Shown here: piece after piece, positions 6,190 through 12,979 of the stretch
How the letters are laid out: every line of letters begins with the position of its first letter
How positions within the stretch are numbered: the stretch's first letter is position 1
NCBI GenBank assembly: GCA_016206275.1
Contig: JACQRY010000228.1
Location: 1 to 17,470, forward strand
Direction: 5' to 3'
Length of the DNA stretch: 17,470 bases
Source of the DNA: Nitrososphaerota archaeon
GTDB lineage: Archaea; Thermoproteota; Nitrososphaeria; Nitrososphaerales; JACQRY01
The notes under the pieces: generated by a model
Databases searched by the model: none
What the model was told of the DNA's origin: nothing
Seen by the model: the letters and a program-made list of their open reading frames with translations, nothing else
Position numbers and translations under genes: made by a program

Positions 6190-7383
6190 ATGGTTGAAAA
6201 AATATCTCTATCTATCGCCATAATAGCAATCCTAATCAGCGCTACAACCCTGGCGTATACCGTCAGCATCGGAGGAGTATCAAGCCAAGTAGAACAAAGG
6301 ATAGGAACAATAGAAAGAACGCTTCAAGAAGCAGAACAACGAGTAGCACGGGCAGAACAAGCAGCCCAGCAGTCACAGCAAGAACTAGAGGCAATACAAG
6401 CAGACAGAGCACTTGAAGAAGCAGCAAAGAAAGAGCAGGCACCCATTATCTACGGCACCTGGGACGCCCCAGACTTCACCAGCATCATTTGGCCGAGGTT
6501 CAGGGAGACTTATCCTTGGGCACCGGCTGAAGGGAGATACATAGAGGGCTTCGCACCACTCAGAAACCGATTCCTTTCCGAGTATCAAGCAGGCGCGCCA
6601 ACAGCCGATGTGTTGGCTCAAACCCAAGACGCCATGATAAGCCAACTGAACGAGTTCCTCGTACCATTCCCAGAAATGAAGTACAAAGATCTCTATAATG
6701 ATGCGCATATCTGGCCGAATAGAGAGAATCCAGTAATGTACGTAGCCAACCTGAATTCCGGGGTAATGGTCTACAACACAAACTTGGTCAAAGATGAAGA
6801 CGCACCCAAAGGATGGCTGGACTTGGCCAACCCCGAATGGAAAGGGTTGATCGTTCTCCAAGATCCCAGAACCCTCGCAGGCCTAATTAGCGGCCTATTA
6901 GCAGATCTGCAACCTGCCCTCGGACAGCAAAGATGGGACTCCTTCATGAAGGGTCTAGCAGCCAACACAGGTATCCTCACAGGCAGTGGCACTGAAGCCT
7001 ACGTCAAGGTCGTGGCGGGTGAATTCCCGATAGGAATAGCCTATATCAACGATATTCTGAAGCAGAGGCCTGACACACCCGTGAAGGTCGCTTGGCCAAC
7101 GGAAGAACCGCTAGGCGTATCCATCTCAGTAGGATCCTACGTAGGCGTCACCGACAAGGCGGCTAACCCTAACTTCGCTAAGCTCTGGGTCACTTGGCTC
7201 CTCAGCCCTGCAGGCCAGAAGGCTATGGCAGACACAGGAAGAAATCCACCACTCCCTTCCCTAGATCATCCTGGATCCATGGGCAAAGTGATGCCTCAAG
7301 GACTCCAAGTATTCCCTCGAAACGAGGACATACTCAAGGATCCCAACAAGTGGTCAGAGATCTTCAAAGGCTACTTCACGTAG
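6190..7383 (+). CDS. Membrane-tethered extracellular solute-binding protein (family 1-like)
   Basis: A 397-residue protein. Residues about 5-27 form one hydrophobic segment (ISLSIAIIAILISATTLAYT) with no lipobox Cys, so it is probably an uncleaved anchor. Residues about 30-83 are an Ala/Glu/Gln-rich coiled coil, and about 86-397 are a periplasmic-binding-protein fold. The segment VANLNSGVMVYNTNL, GWLDLANPEWKG and LQDPR, then WLLSPAGQKAMADTG near the C-terminus, are typical of the Fe3+/polyamine-type binding proteins. The ligand cannot be told. The gene has its own leaderless-type promoter and a hairpin terminator, and no permease is beside it. Codons end mostly in A or C, unlike the G/T-ending codons of the ThDP gene downstream. 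Confidence 0.9.
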   Translation: MVEKISLSIAIIAILISATTLAYTVSIGGVSSQVEQRIGTIERTLQEAEQRVARAEQAAQQSQQELEAIQADRALEEAAKKEQAPIIYGTWDAPDFTSIIWPRFRETYPWAPAEGRYIEGFAPLRNRFLSEYQAGAPTADVLAQTQDAMISQLNEFLVPFPEMKYKDLYNDAHIWPNRENPVMYVANLNSGVMVYNTNLVKDEDAPKGWLDLANPEWKGLIVLQDPRTLAGLISGLLADLQPALGQQRWDSFMKGLAANTGILTGSGTEAYVKVVAGEFPIGIAYINDILKQRPDTPVKVAWPTEEPLGVSISVGSYVGVTDKAANPNFAKLWVTWLLSPAGQKAMADTGRNPPLPSLDHPGSMGKVMPQGLQVFPRNEDILKDPNKWSEIFKGYFT

Positions 7384-7539
7384 AAGGGGAATCCCCCCTT
7401 CTTTTTTGTTTTCTCCGATGACGTAATCTAGCATAGAGTTTCTCTCTAAGACTGCTCGGATATCCACTAGGTTATCAGCACCCAAGGTCGTATACTGGAG
7501 GAAAAAAGAATCGGCAACTTTGTACCACGACCGTTGCAC
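7354..7539 (-). pseudogene. Coding-like fragment, possible gene remnant
   Basis: A minus-strand frame of 61 codons from GTG 7539, preceded in frame by a TAA. Residues 1-45 (starting MQRSWYKVADSFFLQYTTLG, and containing NLVDIRAVLERN) read like ordinary protein with normal codon use, whereas the last 17 residues are just antisense to the terminator and the end of the binding-protein gene. It may be the truncated end of a lost gene or a short real protein. I do not recognise the family. Confidence 0.25.
7383..7412 (+). terminator. Hairpin plus T-tract after the binding-protein gene
   Basis: GAAGGGG (7383-7389) pairs with CCCCTTC (7395-7401) around a 5-base loop, followed by TTTTTTGTTTT. This looks like an intrinsic terminator beginning at the last base of the stop codon. 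In archaea the T-tract alone may be enough. It suggests that the ThDP enzyme gene has a separate promoter. Confidence 0.7.
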
Positions 7540-7625
7540 AGGTTATCGTTACTTGAAGTCCACTTCTTTTGTTGATGTGATACTCATGGAAAAGATACTG
7601 CTTGTAGGCAGGGTAAGCTTATCAC

Positions 7626-9443
7626 ATGGAGTTTCTTGATGCTTGGACGATGCGTTTGAGGAGAAGTAATACTCCTGTACCTGTGGTTCGTTTGAAGAAG
7701 CCCGAGTATGTTTCTGATGCTATTGTGAGTCTGCTGCGCGAGTTGGGCGTAGAGTATGTGGCGATTAATCCTGGGGCTACGTTTAGGGCTATTCATGACT
7801 CGCTGGTTAATTTTGTGGGGAACAGTCGGCCTGAGGTTGTTCTGTGTACGCATGAGGAGACTGCAGTGGCCATGGCTTGCGGCTATGCTAGGGCCACTGG
7901 GAGGCTGGGCGTGGCTATTGTGCATAATATTGTGGGTTTACAGCACGCAACAAGGGCGATCTATGATGCTTGGCTTGAGAGGGTTCCTGTGCTCGTATTG
8001 GGCGGTACTGGTCCTCTGGATGTCTCGCATAGGAGGCCGACCATAGACTGGGTTCACACAGCTGCGGTTCAAGGGAACCTGGTTAGAGAGTATGTGAAGT
8101 GGGATGATCAGCCTGAAGGGGTTGAGGGTGCGTTAGAGTCTCTTATCAGGGCTTGCCGAATTTCTGTGGCTGAGCCTGAGGGTCCTACCTATGTGTGCTT
8201 CGACGTGGATCTTCAGGAGGCAGCGGTGCCCAAAGGGTTTAGGCTTCCCGATGTTAATGATTATCCGGCTACTCCTCCCCCCCAGCCTAATCCTGATGCT
8301 TTGAAGGCTGCCGCCAAGGCTTTGGTTGACGCAGAGAACCCTGTAATCTTGGCGGAGTTTTACGCTAAGAATCAGGGGGATATGAATAGGCTTGTGGAGT
8401 TGGCGGAGACGCTTTCTGCTCCGGTGGTTGACTTGGGGGGCAGATTCAATTTTCCGAATACTCATCCGTTGGATTTGACTGGGTATCGGGTTGAGCTGCT
8501 GCGTAAAAGCGATGTGGTGTTCTGCCTGAATTCTCATGATCTTTACGGTGCTGTGAACCTTGAGAAGAGTCATTTCACCAGGGAGGTTGAAGGGCTACTG
8601 CCTGCAGATGCTAGCGTGATTGAGGCAGGAATGGAGTTCTATAACCCGGGTAGCTGGGCTCAGAGCTACCAAAGGCTCGCCCCTTTAGATCTTAGGCTCG
8701 CCGGGAGCAGTAGAATTACTGTTCCAGTGCTGGTATCGCTATGCGAAAAGGAGCTTTCTAGGCAATCTAATTTGAAGAGCGAGCTAAAGGAAAGGAAAGC
8801 AAAGTTATCTGACAAGCATCAAGAACTCAGAAAGCAGTGGAGAACCGAGGCGGATAAGCATCGGGGCGAGAAGCCGATAGCACTCTCTTTTCTAGCATCT
8901 GAGGTTTGGAAGGCTGTGAAAAGTCGTGACTGGGTCTTGACCTTTGGGACTTTGAATGGTTGGGCTCGGAAGCTCTGGGATTGGAGTAGGTTCTATCAGT
9001 ATGGGGGTAAGGGGCATGGCACGGGTACGGGGTTTGGAGGGGCGTTGGGTGTTGCTTTGGCCCATAAGGGGTCTAAGCGGTTGTGCGTAGCTCTTCAGGC
9101 GGATGGTGACTTGCTTTACACGCCTTCGTCTCTGTGGACTGCTGCTCATCATAGGATTCCTATGTTGGTGGTGATGTTGAATAACCGGTCTTACTTTAAT
9201 GATGAGAGGCATCAGGAGCATATGGCTGAGGTGCGTGGTAGGCCTGTGGAGAACCGGGTGATAGGCATTAGGCTGGAGGAGCCTGCTACAGACTTTGCTA
9301 AGCTGGCCGAGTCTTTCAGCCTTCATGGTGAGGGACCTATTGAAGATCCGAGGGACGTGGCTCCAGCGTTGAAGAGGGCTGTTGACGTGGTTGAAAGAGA
9401 GAAGCGGTTGGCACTTGTTGATACTGTGACACAGCCCAGATAG
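7626..9443 (+). CDS. ThDP-dependent enzyme, acetolactate synthase / 2-oxo-acid decarboxylase-like
   Basis: A 605-residue thiamine-diphosphate enzyme. The N-terminal PYR domain has NPGATF (48-53) and HEETAVAMACGYARATG, in which Glu77 would activate the cofactor. The central domain (about 220-380) has a Rossmann-like core. The C-terminal PP domain has the metal-ThDP motif ADGD (492-495) through LNN (518-520), matching GDG-X(about 25)-NN. A charged helical stretch (about 380-412) links the last two domains. Family members include acetolactate synthase, benzoylformate decarboxylase, oxalyl-CoA decarboxylase and others; the sequence does not fix the substrate, and no acetolactate synthase small subunit or branched-chain genes are nearby. 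The start is ATG 7626; the 213 bases upstream hold no other clear plus-strand gene. Confidence 0.9.
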   Translation: MEFLDAWTMRLRRSNTPVPVVRLKKPEYVSDAIVSLLRELGVEYVAINPGATFRAIHDSLVNFVGNSRPEVVLCTHEETAVAMACGYARATGRLGVAIVHNIVGLQHATRAIYDAWLERVPVLVLGGTGPLDVSHRRPTIDWVHTAAVQGNLVREYVKWDDQPEGVEGALESLIRACRISVAEPEGPTYVCFDVDLQEAAVPKGFRLPDVNDYPATPPPQPNPDALKAAAKALVDAENPVILAEFYAKNQGDMNRLVELAETLSAPVVDLGGRFNFPNTHPLDLTGYRVELLRKSDVVFCLNSHDLYGAVNLEKSHFTREVEGLLPADASVIEAGMEFYNPGSWAQSYQRLAPLDLRLAGSSRITVPVLVSLCEKELSRQSNLKSELKERKAKLSDKHQELRKQWRTEADKHRGEKPIALSFLASEVWKAVKSRDWVLTFGTLNGWARKLWDWSRFYQYGGKGHGTGTGFGGALGVALAHKGSKRLCVALQADGDLLYTPSSLWTAAHHRIPMLVVMLNNRSYFNDERHQEHMAEVRGRPVENRVIGIRLEEPATDFAKLAESFSLHGEGPIEDPRDVAPALKRAVDVVEREKRLALVDTVTQPR

Positions 9444-9586
9444 TCTCCTGTTCTATGGTTCCAGATGGACCTCAGGAATTGTTTCTATGCTTACGTGATT
9501 GGCGGCGGGTACGAAGGTGGAGAAACAGAGCCCCTGTAGACTGATTTGTTTCATGTTACTGCATTGGAAGAATCTAGTGGTGTAAG

Positions 9587-9594
9587 GTATATTT
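9587..9594 (+). promoter_or_regulatory. TATA box of tRNA-Ala
   Basis: GTATATTT, preceded by purine-rich TAAG, lies 28-35 bases upstream of the first tRNA base, the standard distance for an archaeal tRNA promoter. The rest of 9444-9586 shows no gene. Confidence 0.6.
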
Positions 9595-9621
9595 GGACGC
9601 TGCATTGGAGGCTGGTTTAGT

Positions 9622-9695
9622 GGGCCGGTCGTCTAGCCTGGTAGGATGCTGCTTTGGCATGGCAGAGGTCGAGGGTTCAAATCCCTCCCGGTCCA
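9622..9695 (+). tRNA. tRNA-Ala (anticodon GGC)
   Basis: 74 bases fold as a full cloverleaf. The acceptor is GGGCCGG/CCGGTCC with discriminator A, the D-stem GTCT/GGAT, the anticodon stem CTGCT/GGCAG with loop TTGGCAT, a 5-base variable loop AGGTC, and the T-arm GAGGG/CCCTC with loop TTCAAAT. Counting from both ends puts GGC at positions 34-36, which reads Ala GCC/GCU codons, and the acceptor holds G3-U70, the alanine identity pair. No intron and no encoded CCA. A one-base shift would suggest Pro (UGG), but the stem lengths and G3-U70 favour Ala. Confidence 0.93.
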
Positions 9696-9788
9696 TCCAA
9701 TTCCTCTGCTGCACTATTTCTGGCGTTGATATATGGCTGTTGAGTGAGAGAAGGAGGAAAAATTGTCTCGTATGTGAAGATAGCAGAC

Positions 9789-9797
9789 ATATAACTA
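9789..9797 (+). promoter_or_regulatory. TATA box of the GIY-YIG gene
   Basis: ACATATAAC lies about 51 bases ahead of TTG 9844 and only 15 ahead of ATG 9808. A start site about 26 bases downstream (near 9819) would leave the ATG out of the mRNA and favours TTG 9844 as the real start. Confidence 0.4.
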
Positions 9798-9843
9798 GCT
9801 GCTGGACATGCAATGCAACGTGGAATTTAAGGCGGCAAACATC

Positions 9844-10098
9844 TTGGCTTACCACGTCTATATCTTGAAATGTAGGACTGGACATCTCTATACAGGCTAT
9901 ACACGGGACATCAAGAGGAGGTTACAGGAGCACAACAAAGGAACAGCGTCAAAATTCACGCGGAGCAGACGCCCGGTGAAACTCGTTTATCACGAGAAGT
10001 GCAGAAGTCTCTCAACTGCTATGAGAAGAGAAGTGCAAATCAAAAGAATGTCTAGAGCCAAGAAGATCGAAATCTGCCATCATTTCATGCTCAAATAA
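9844..10098 (+). CDS. GIY-YIG nuclease domain protein (UPF0213/YhbQ type)
   Basis: An 84-residue single-domain GIY-YIG protein from TTG 9844 (MAYHVYILKC). An in-frame ATG at 9808 would add 12 residues not seen in the family, and the likely promoter lies too close to it. Motifs are the paired VYI and YTG strands (HVYILKCRTGHLYTGYT), the catalytic Arg in DIKRRLQEHN, and the catalytic Glu in AMRREVQIKRM, followed by a basic helix. Stand-alone members of this group are small DNA- or RNA-acting nucleases of poorly defined role. It follows tRNA-Ala by about 150 bases with no sign of an intron or mobile element around it. Confidence 0.9.
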   Translation: MAYHVYILKCRTGHLYTGYTRDIKRRLQEHNKGTASKFTRSRRPVKLVYHEKCRSLSTAMRREVQIKRMSRAKKIEICHHFMLK

Positions 10099-10215
10099 AT
10101 TGACCCACCTCTTCGCATGGCAAAGTTAGCAAGGTCCAGAGATACGCTACTCTTGAATGAGTAATTGTGTAAACATAGATAGGACAACAGGCTTCTTACG
10201 CACTGGGCTGTAGCA

Positions 10216-10599
10216 TTGGTCTCAGAGCCTGATGATCGATTCAAAGCGTTAGTCGTGGCGACAATACTGGACTCTCAGCCTGAAAAAGCGCTGACTCTCC
10301 TGAGCAAACATTTCCGCGTTGAAGAACCTAAGCTAAGCGTGGGCGTCGTTAAGGGCCATTCCAAGGGAGTCAGAGCAGTGTACTCTGCAAGCAGAAAGGA
10401 AATACTTGCTGTCCGACGAGAATATCTTTATGACCCCCATACCATTCTGCACGAATTTTATCACCATTTGAGGCAATTCGCGGGTAAGCACAGAGGGACA
10501 GAGAAGCATGCCGACCTGTTTGCAATAAGCTTCATCAATGCTTACAACCATAGTGCATCCAGATCAGAGCTAGGTTCAGGTGAAAGGGCGGAAGGTTAA
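10216..10599 (+). CDS. Small HExxH putative metallopeptidase
   Basis: A 127-residue protein from TTG 10216. A zinc-protease helix HEFYHHLR (79-86) gives two His ligands and the catalytic Glu, and TEKHADLFAISF downstream supplies Glu96 or Asp100 as a possible third ligand, in the way ImmA/IrrE-type (M78) peptidases use a later Glu in an E..A..FA motif. The first 75 residues are mixed helix and strand with no known motif. No signal peptide or membrane segment. Whether it cleaves protein is unknown. It follows the GIY-YIG gene by 117 bases on the same strand. Confidence 0.72.
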   Translation: MVSEPDDRFKALVVATILDSQPEKALTLLSKHFRVEEPKLSVGVVKGHSKGVRAVYSASRKEILAVRREYLYDPHTILHEFYHHLRQFAGKHRGTEKHADLFAISFINAYNHSASRSELGSGERAEG

Positions 10600-10730
10600 G
10601 CAGGACGAGCTGGACGGCCCGACCAGACGGTATGGAAACAAGCGTTCCGTGAATCATGGTTGGCCTGACAAGAATCTTCAAGACTTTGGATGCCATACTA
10701 AGTCAGCATTGCCGTCCTAGTTATGCACGA

Positions 10731-10749
10731 ACCACTCACGACGAGTGGT
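10731..10749. repeat. Perfect 7-bp hairpin in intergenic stretch
   Basis: ACCACTC (10731-10737) pairs with GAGTGGT (10743-10749) around a 5-base loop. It lies 130 bases after the metallopeptidase gene and lacks a following T-tract, so it is a doubtful terminator. The remaining 10600-10808 shows no gene on either strand. Confidence 0.3.
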
Positions 10750-10808
10750 ATTCATTGGGCTAGCCAAGCTTGGTGAACAAATCCACAGTCAACATTGACT
10801 TGATAAGG

Positions 10809-10931
10809 CTATACCTCTTCTTCAGGCGCACACTTCTTGTGAACCCATCTGTCCTTATACTTGACTATGTCTTGACCCACCTTAATATCGCTTTCACATT
10901 CCGCGCACTTCGTTTTGAACCTAGCTTTCAC
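10809..10931 (-). CDS. 40-aa zinc-finger protein (CxxC...HxxC)
   Basis: A small gene below usual length cut-offs. GTG 10931 to TAG at 10809-10811 gives 40 residues: MKARFKTKCAECESDIKVGQ, then a strand and RWVHKKCAPEEEV. Cys9 and Cys12 (CAEC) with His and Cys in WVHKKC form a four-ligand treble-clef-like knuckle. The pattern C..C...I..G..I.....W.H..C is common to many tiny bacterial and archaeal zinc-finger proteins and to finger modules at the ends of larger proteins. An in-frame stop lies three codons before the GTG, which fixes it as the only start. TTATTTT, about 27 bases upstream, could be its TATA box. Confidence 0.65.
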   Translation of the reverse strand: MKARFKTKCAECESDIKVGQDIVKYKDRWVHKKCAPEEEV

Positions 10932-11041
10932 ACCGCATCATGACCAGCATCAAAATAACGGCCTTAATAACATTAGAAGTGACTTAGCGCAGCCACATCC
11001 CAAACTACTATGTTTCGAAATCTTGACTGTCTTTGCGAACG

Positions 11042-11440
11042 TTACTTCTCGTTGTCGGCTTGTCTTTCGCCCATCAGTTTAAGGTACGCCTTTGAAGACT
11101 CCTGTCTGACTTTGAATGGGAGGGGGAACTCCGCTCTGAATGGACATAACTTGTCCTTTACGGGATGGTTCACGTTTTCGTCGAAGATGACAGGGTACAG
11201 TTTGCATCCTAATGGTCTGTCTGGGTAGATTGTGCATTTATCTCCATCGTGAAAGACACATCTGCCATCGCGGTTTCTGAGGACCTTGAAGCCTTTTGAT
11301 TCAACCGCGAAGAAGTCTTCTTTGAAACCCAGGTTGGCTATACGCTGCACATCATCCCGCGAAAGGAGCATCTCTGTGCCATAGCAGCAACTTACGCAGC
11401 CATGATCCCTGCAAACATTCCTCAAGGACAAGGCCTTCAA
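11042..11440 (-). CDS. YkgJ-family cysteine-cluster protein (UPF0153)
   Basis: A 132-residue protein from TTG 11440. Cysteines occur in the family pattern: Cys10, Cys15, Cys18, Cys19 at the N-terminus (CRDHGCVSCC), then RCVFH, KCTIY with DRPLGCKLYP (Cys61, 69, 79), and Cys99 (KLCPF). The family is thought to bind a metal or Fe-S cluster, and no activity is firmly established. It follows aIF-1A by 30 bases on the same strand, so the two are likely co-transcribed. Confidence 0.9.
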   Translation of the reverse strand: MKALSLRNVCRDHGCVSCCYGTEMLLSRDDVQRIANLGFKEDFFAVESKGFKVLRNRDGRCVFHDGDKCTIYPDRPLGCKLYPVIFDENVNHPVKDKLCPFRAEFPLPFKVRQESSKAYLKLMGERQADNEK

Positions 11441-11470
11441 TCATGCACGTACGGGGGTTGATCGAACAGA

Positions 11471-11797
11471 CTAACGCGTTCTTAGTTGCCCCAAACTCAT
11501 GGGCATGTAATTGTTCGTTTCGAGCCAATCGACATGCGCTCTTATGTACCGCCAAACTATGTCGGCCTTGTTATTGTCAAAATCCCATGGAGCCACTAGA
11601 ACGGTGTCGCTATCCCGTATCCACATTCTTCTCTTCATCTTTCCCCGTATCCTACATAATCTCGTCTTACCATCTGTGCATAGCACCAAGAGATGATCAC
11701 CACCTAAGAGTTTGACAACCCTACCAAGAAGCTCCCCGGATTCGGGAAGCACAAGTTCCTTCAGGTGAGCCTCGTTTAAAACCTTCCTTTTACCCAT
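11471..11797 (-). CDS. Translation initiation factor aIF-1A
   Basis: A 108-residue factor that binds the ribosomal A site on the 30S subunit and helps start-codon selection. It has an OB (S1-like) fold: GRVVKLLGGDHLLVLCTDGK (25-44) followed by RLCRIRGKMKRRMWIRDSD, then VLVAPWDFDNNKADIVWRY, all standard for aIF-1A. GAGGT lies seven bases ahead of ATG 11797, a good ribosome-binding site. A TATA box further upstream (11967-11975) would leave a leader of about 150 bases, unusual for archaea. The YkgJ-type gene follows on the same strand. Confidence 0.96.
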   Translation of the reverse strand: MGKRKVLNEAHLKELVLPESGELLGRVVKLLGGDHLLVLCTDGKTRLCRIRGKMKRRMWIRDSDTVLVAPWDFDNNKADIVWRYIRAHVDWLETNNYMPMSLGQLRTR

Positions 11798-11845
11798 CTT
11801 AATTACCTCTCACCATAACTCAGTACTCGGTGAGCAGATTCCAGT

Positions 11846-11950
11846 TCATTCAAATAATTCATTCTCGATTTCTACTACCACAATATCGCGTTCAAACAGA
11901 GTCAGATTCTTCGTATCCGATTCAGTAGGACGTAAACTTGCAGCATTCAT
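11846..11950 (-). CDS. Possible 34-aa leader ORF upstream of aIF-1A
   Basis: ATG 11950 opens 34 codons ending at TGA 11846-11848: MNAASLRPTESDTKNLTLFE, then RDIVVVEIENELFE. It is acidic and not repetitive. The TATA box at 11967-11975 puts transcription start at about 11945-11950, so this ATG could be leaderless if the start lies at the upper end. It ends 48 bases before the aIF-1A ATG. It might be a small protein or an upstream ORF affecting aIF-1A translation. No family recognised. Confidence 0.3.
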   Translation of the reverse strand: MNAASLRPTESDTKNLTLFERDIVVVEIENELFE

Positions 11951-11966
11951 GCAGGGATTAGCCCCC

Positions 11967-11975
11967 TATTTATGT
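11967..11975 (-). promoter_or_regulatory. TATA box upstream of aIF-1A
   Basis: Read on the minus strand, ACATAAATA followed by GGGGGC is a strong archaeal TATA box. The next certain gene downstream is aIF-1A at 11797, implying a long leader or the small ORF at 11846-11950. Confidence 0.5.
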
Positions 11976-12072
11976 CTACCAGATCACGGTAAAGATTGTA
12001 TGCTGTATGCGATGGACCAAGACATATGCCACCGCGCAGGTGGATAAAGAAGGGTTTAGAGACTTCCTTATG

Positions 12073-12495
12073 TCATGATTTTAGATTATTCAGGTTCTCT
12101 TGATCCTCCTTGTAGGCGGTTTCGAGGAATTTTAGAACCTCTTTCTTGAGCTGAACATCAGATAAGGCAGGGGATCTCCAATCTCCAACCACAGTAACAC
12201 CGGTCTTGCTTCCCTTAGGAATGTAGTACTGGAAGCTTTTTGAACCGGCGAAAGGTCCGTCCGTGAACTCCATGGAGTAGCCTAGCGGAGCTGCAAGCGT
12301 CAGTCTGCCCTTATGCTTCTCGTTTCGCCCAGCAACAGTGGATTCATACGAAAAGAGGAAGATAGTTTCGCTCTGCGGTTGAACAGCATAGTTCCGCATA
12401 CTGGGATGAGGGTGCTGACCTTCAGATGCGTTCAGCTTCCAAACCTTGTCGAGAGAGGCGTCAAAGCTGCTTCCCTCATCTGATATGAAGACCAT
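12073..12495 (-). CDS. SRPBCC/START-like protein, function unknown
   Basis: A 140-residue protein from ATG 12495. It starts with a strand then SSFDASLDKVWKL, as in SRPBCC (polyketide-cyclase-like) proteins, has mid-protein strands (ETIFLFSYESTVAG, GRLTLAAPLGYSMEF) and ends in a long helix (LKKEVLKFLETAYKEDQENL), matching the helix-grip order. Members bind small hydrophobic ligands in a central cavity. I cannot name a ligand. It sits alone, 47 bases downstream of the RidA-like gene on the same strand. Confidence 0.65.
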   Translation of the reverse strand: MVFISDEGSSFDASLDKVWKLNASEGQHPHPSMRNYAVQPQSETIFLFSYESTVAGRNEKHKGRLTLAAPLGYSMEFTDGPFAGSKSFQYYIPKGSKTGVTVVGDWRSPALSDVQLKKEVLKFLETAYKEDQENLNNLKS

Positions 12496-12542
12496 GATAT
12501 GCCGATGCCAAGTTCACTATTAAACCATTCTTAATCAACAGT

Positions 12543-12935
12543 CTACTTCTCTTTCACGGCAACTGTTTCTATCTCTATCAGGTACTCCGGCTTGGCCAAG
12601 CCCTTCACCTCGATCAACGTACTGGTCGGTTTGTGACCCTTGAAGTATTGTGCTCTGATCTCTCTTACAGCATCGTAGCTTCGAACATCTGTCACATAGG
12701 TGTTAAGCTTGACCACATCCTTCATCTCTGCCCCCGCTTCCTTGAGCAGCTTCTTGATCCTCTCAAAGACCTGTTTCGCCTGAACCTTCATATCCCCTAT
12801 TCCTATGGTTCTACCCTCCTCGTCAGTACTTGTCTGACCAGCCAGGAAGATCATGTTGCCTACAGTTATGCCTTGGGAGTAGATGGCGGGCTCCTTCCAA
12901 CCCCTCGGTCTAACATATTTCATGCCCTTAGTCAT
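12543..12935 (-). CDS. RidA/YjgF/UK114-family protein lacking the catalytic Arg
   Basis: A 130-residue protein from ATG 12935. Family motifs include YSQGITVGNMIFLAGQ (19-34), TYVTDV (79-84), YFKGHKP (97-103) and EIETVAV near the end. RidA proteins deaminate reactive 2-aminoacrylate and related imines, and the enzymes of the Rid1-3 groups carry an Arg in a P-x-R-[ST] context. Here that position is Ser105 (KPTSTLIEV), so classical imine hydrolysis is doubtful and it fits better with the Rid4-7 groups. It precedes the SRPBCC-like gene on the minus strand; membership of one operon is possible (47-base gap). Confidence 0.92.
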   Translation of the reverse strand: MTKGMKYVRPRGWKEPAIYSQGITVGNMIFLAGQTSTDEEGRTIGIGDMKVQAKQVFERIKKLLKEAGAEMKDVVKLNTYVTDVRSYDAVREIRAQYFKGHKPTSTLIEVKGLAKPEYLIEIETVAVKEK

Positions 12936-12979
12936 CGCAGACTCGACGTTTAACTTTGACTGTTCGGCGCGGACCTATC

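Noticed and set aside
9742..9840. A frame ahead of the GIY-YIG gene with a CLVC...CWTC Cys pattern
   Set aside because: It overlaps the promoter and the GIY-YIG coding region in another frame, and has no start with support.
9574..9885. Reading frames on both strands over the tRNA (peptides with EGFEPSTSAMP and VEGSNPSRS)
   Set aside because: These are known false proteins made by translating tRNA genes; the tRNA-Ala explains the sequence.
12029..12043. CCACC/GGTGG hairpin near the end of the SRPBCC-like gene
   Set aside because: Only five base pairs and no T-tract; too common by chance to call a terminator.
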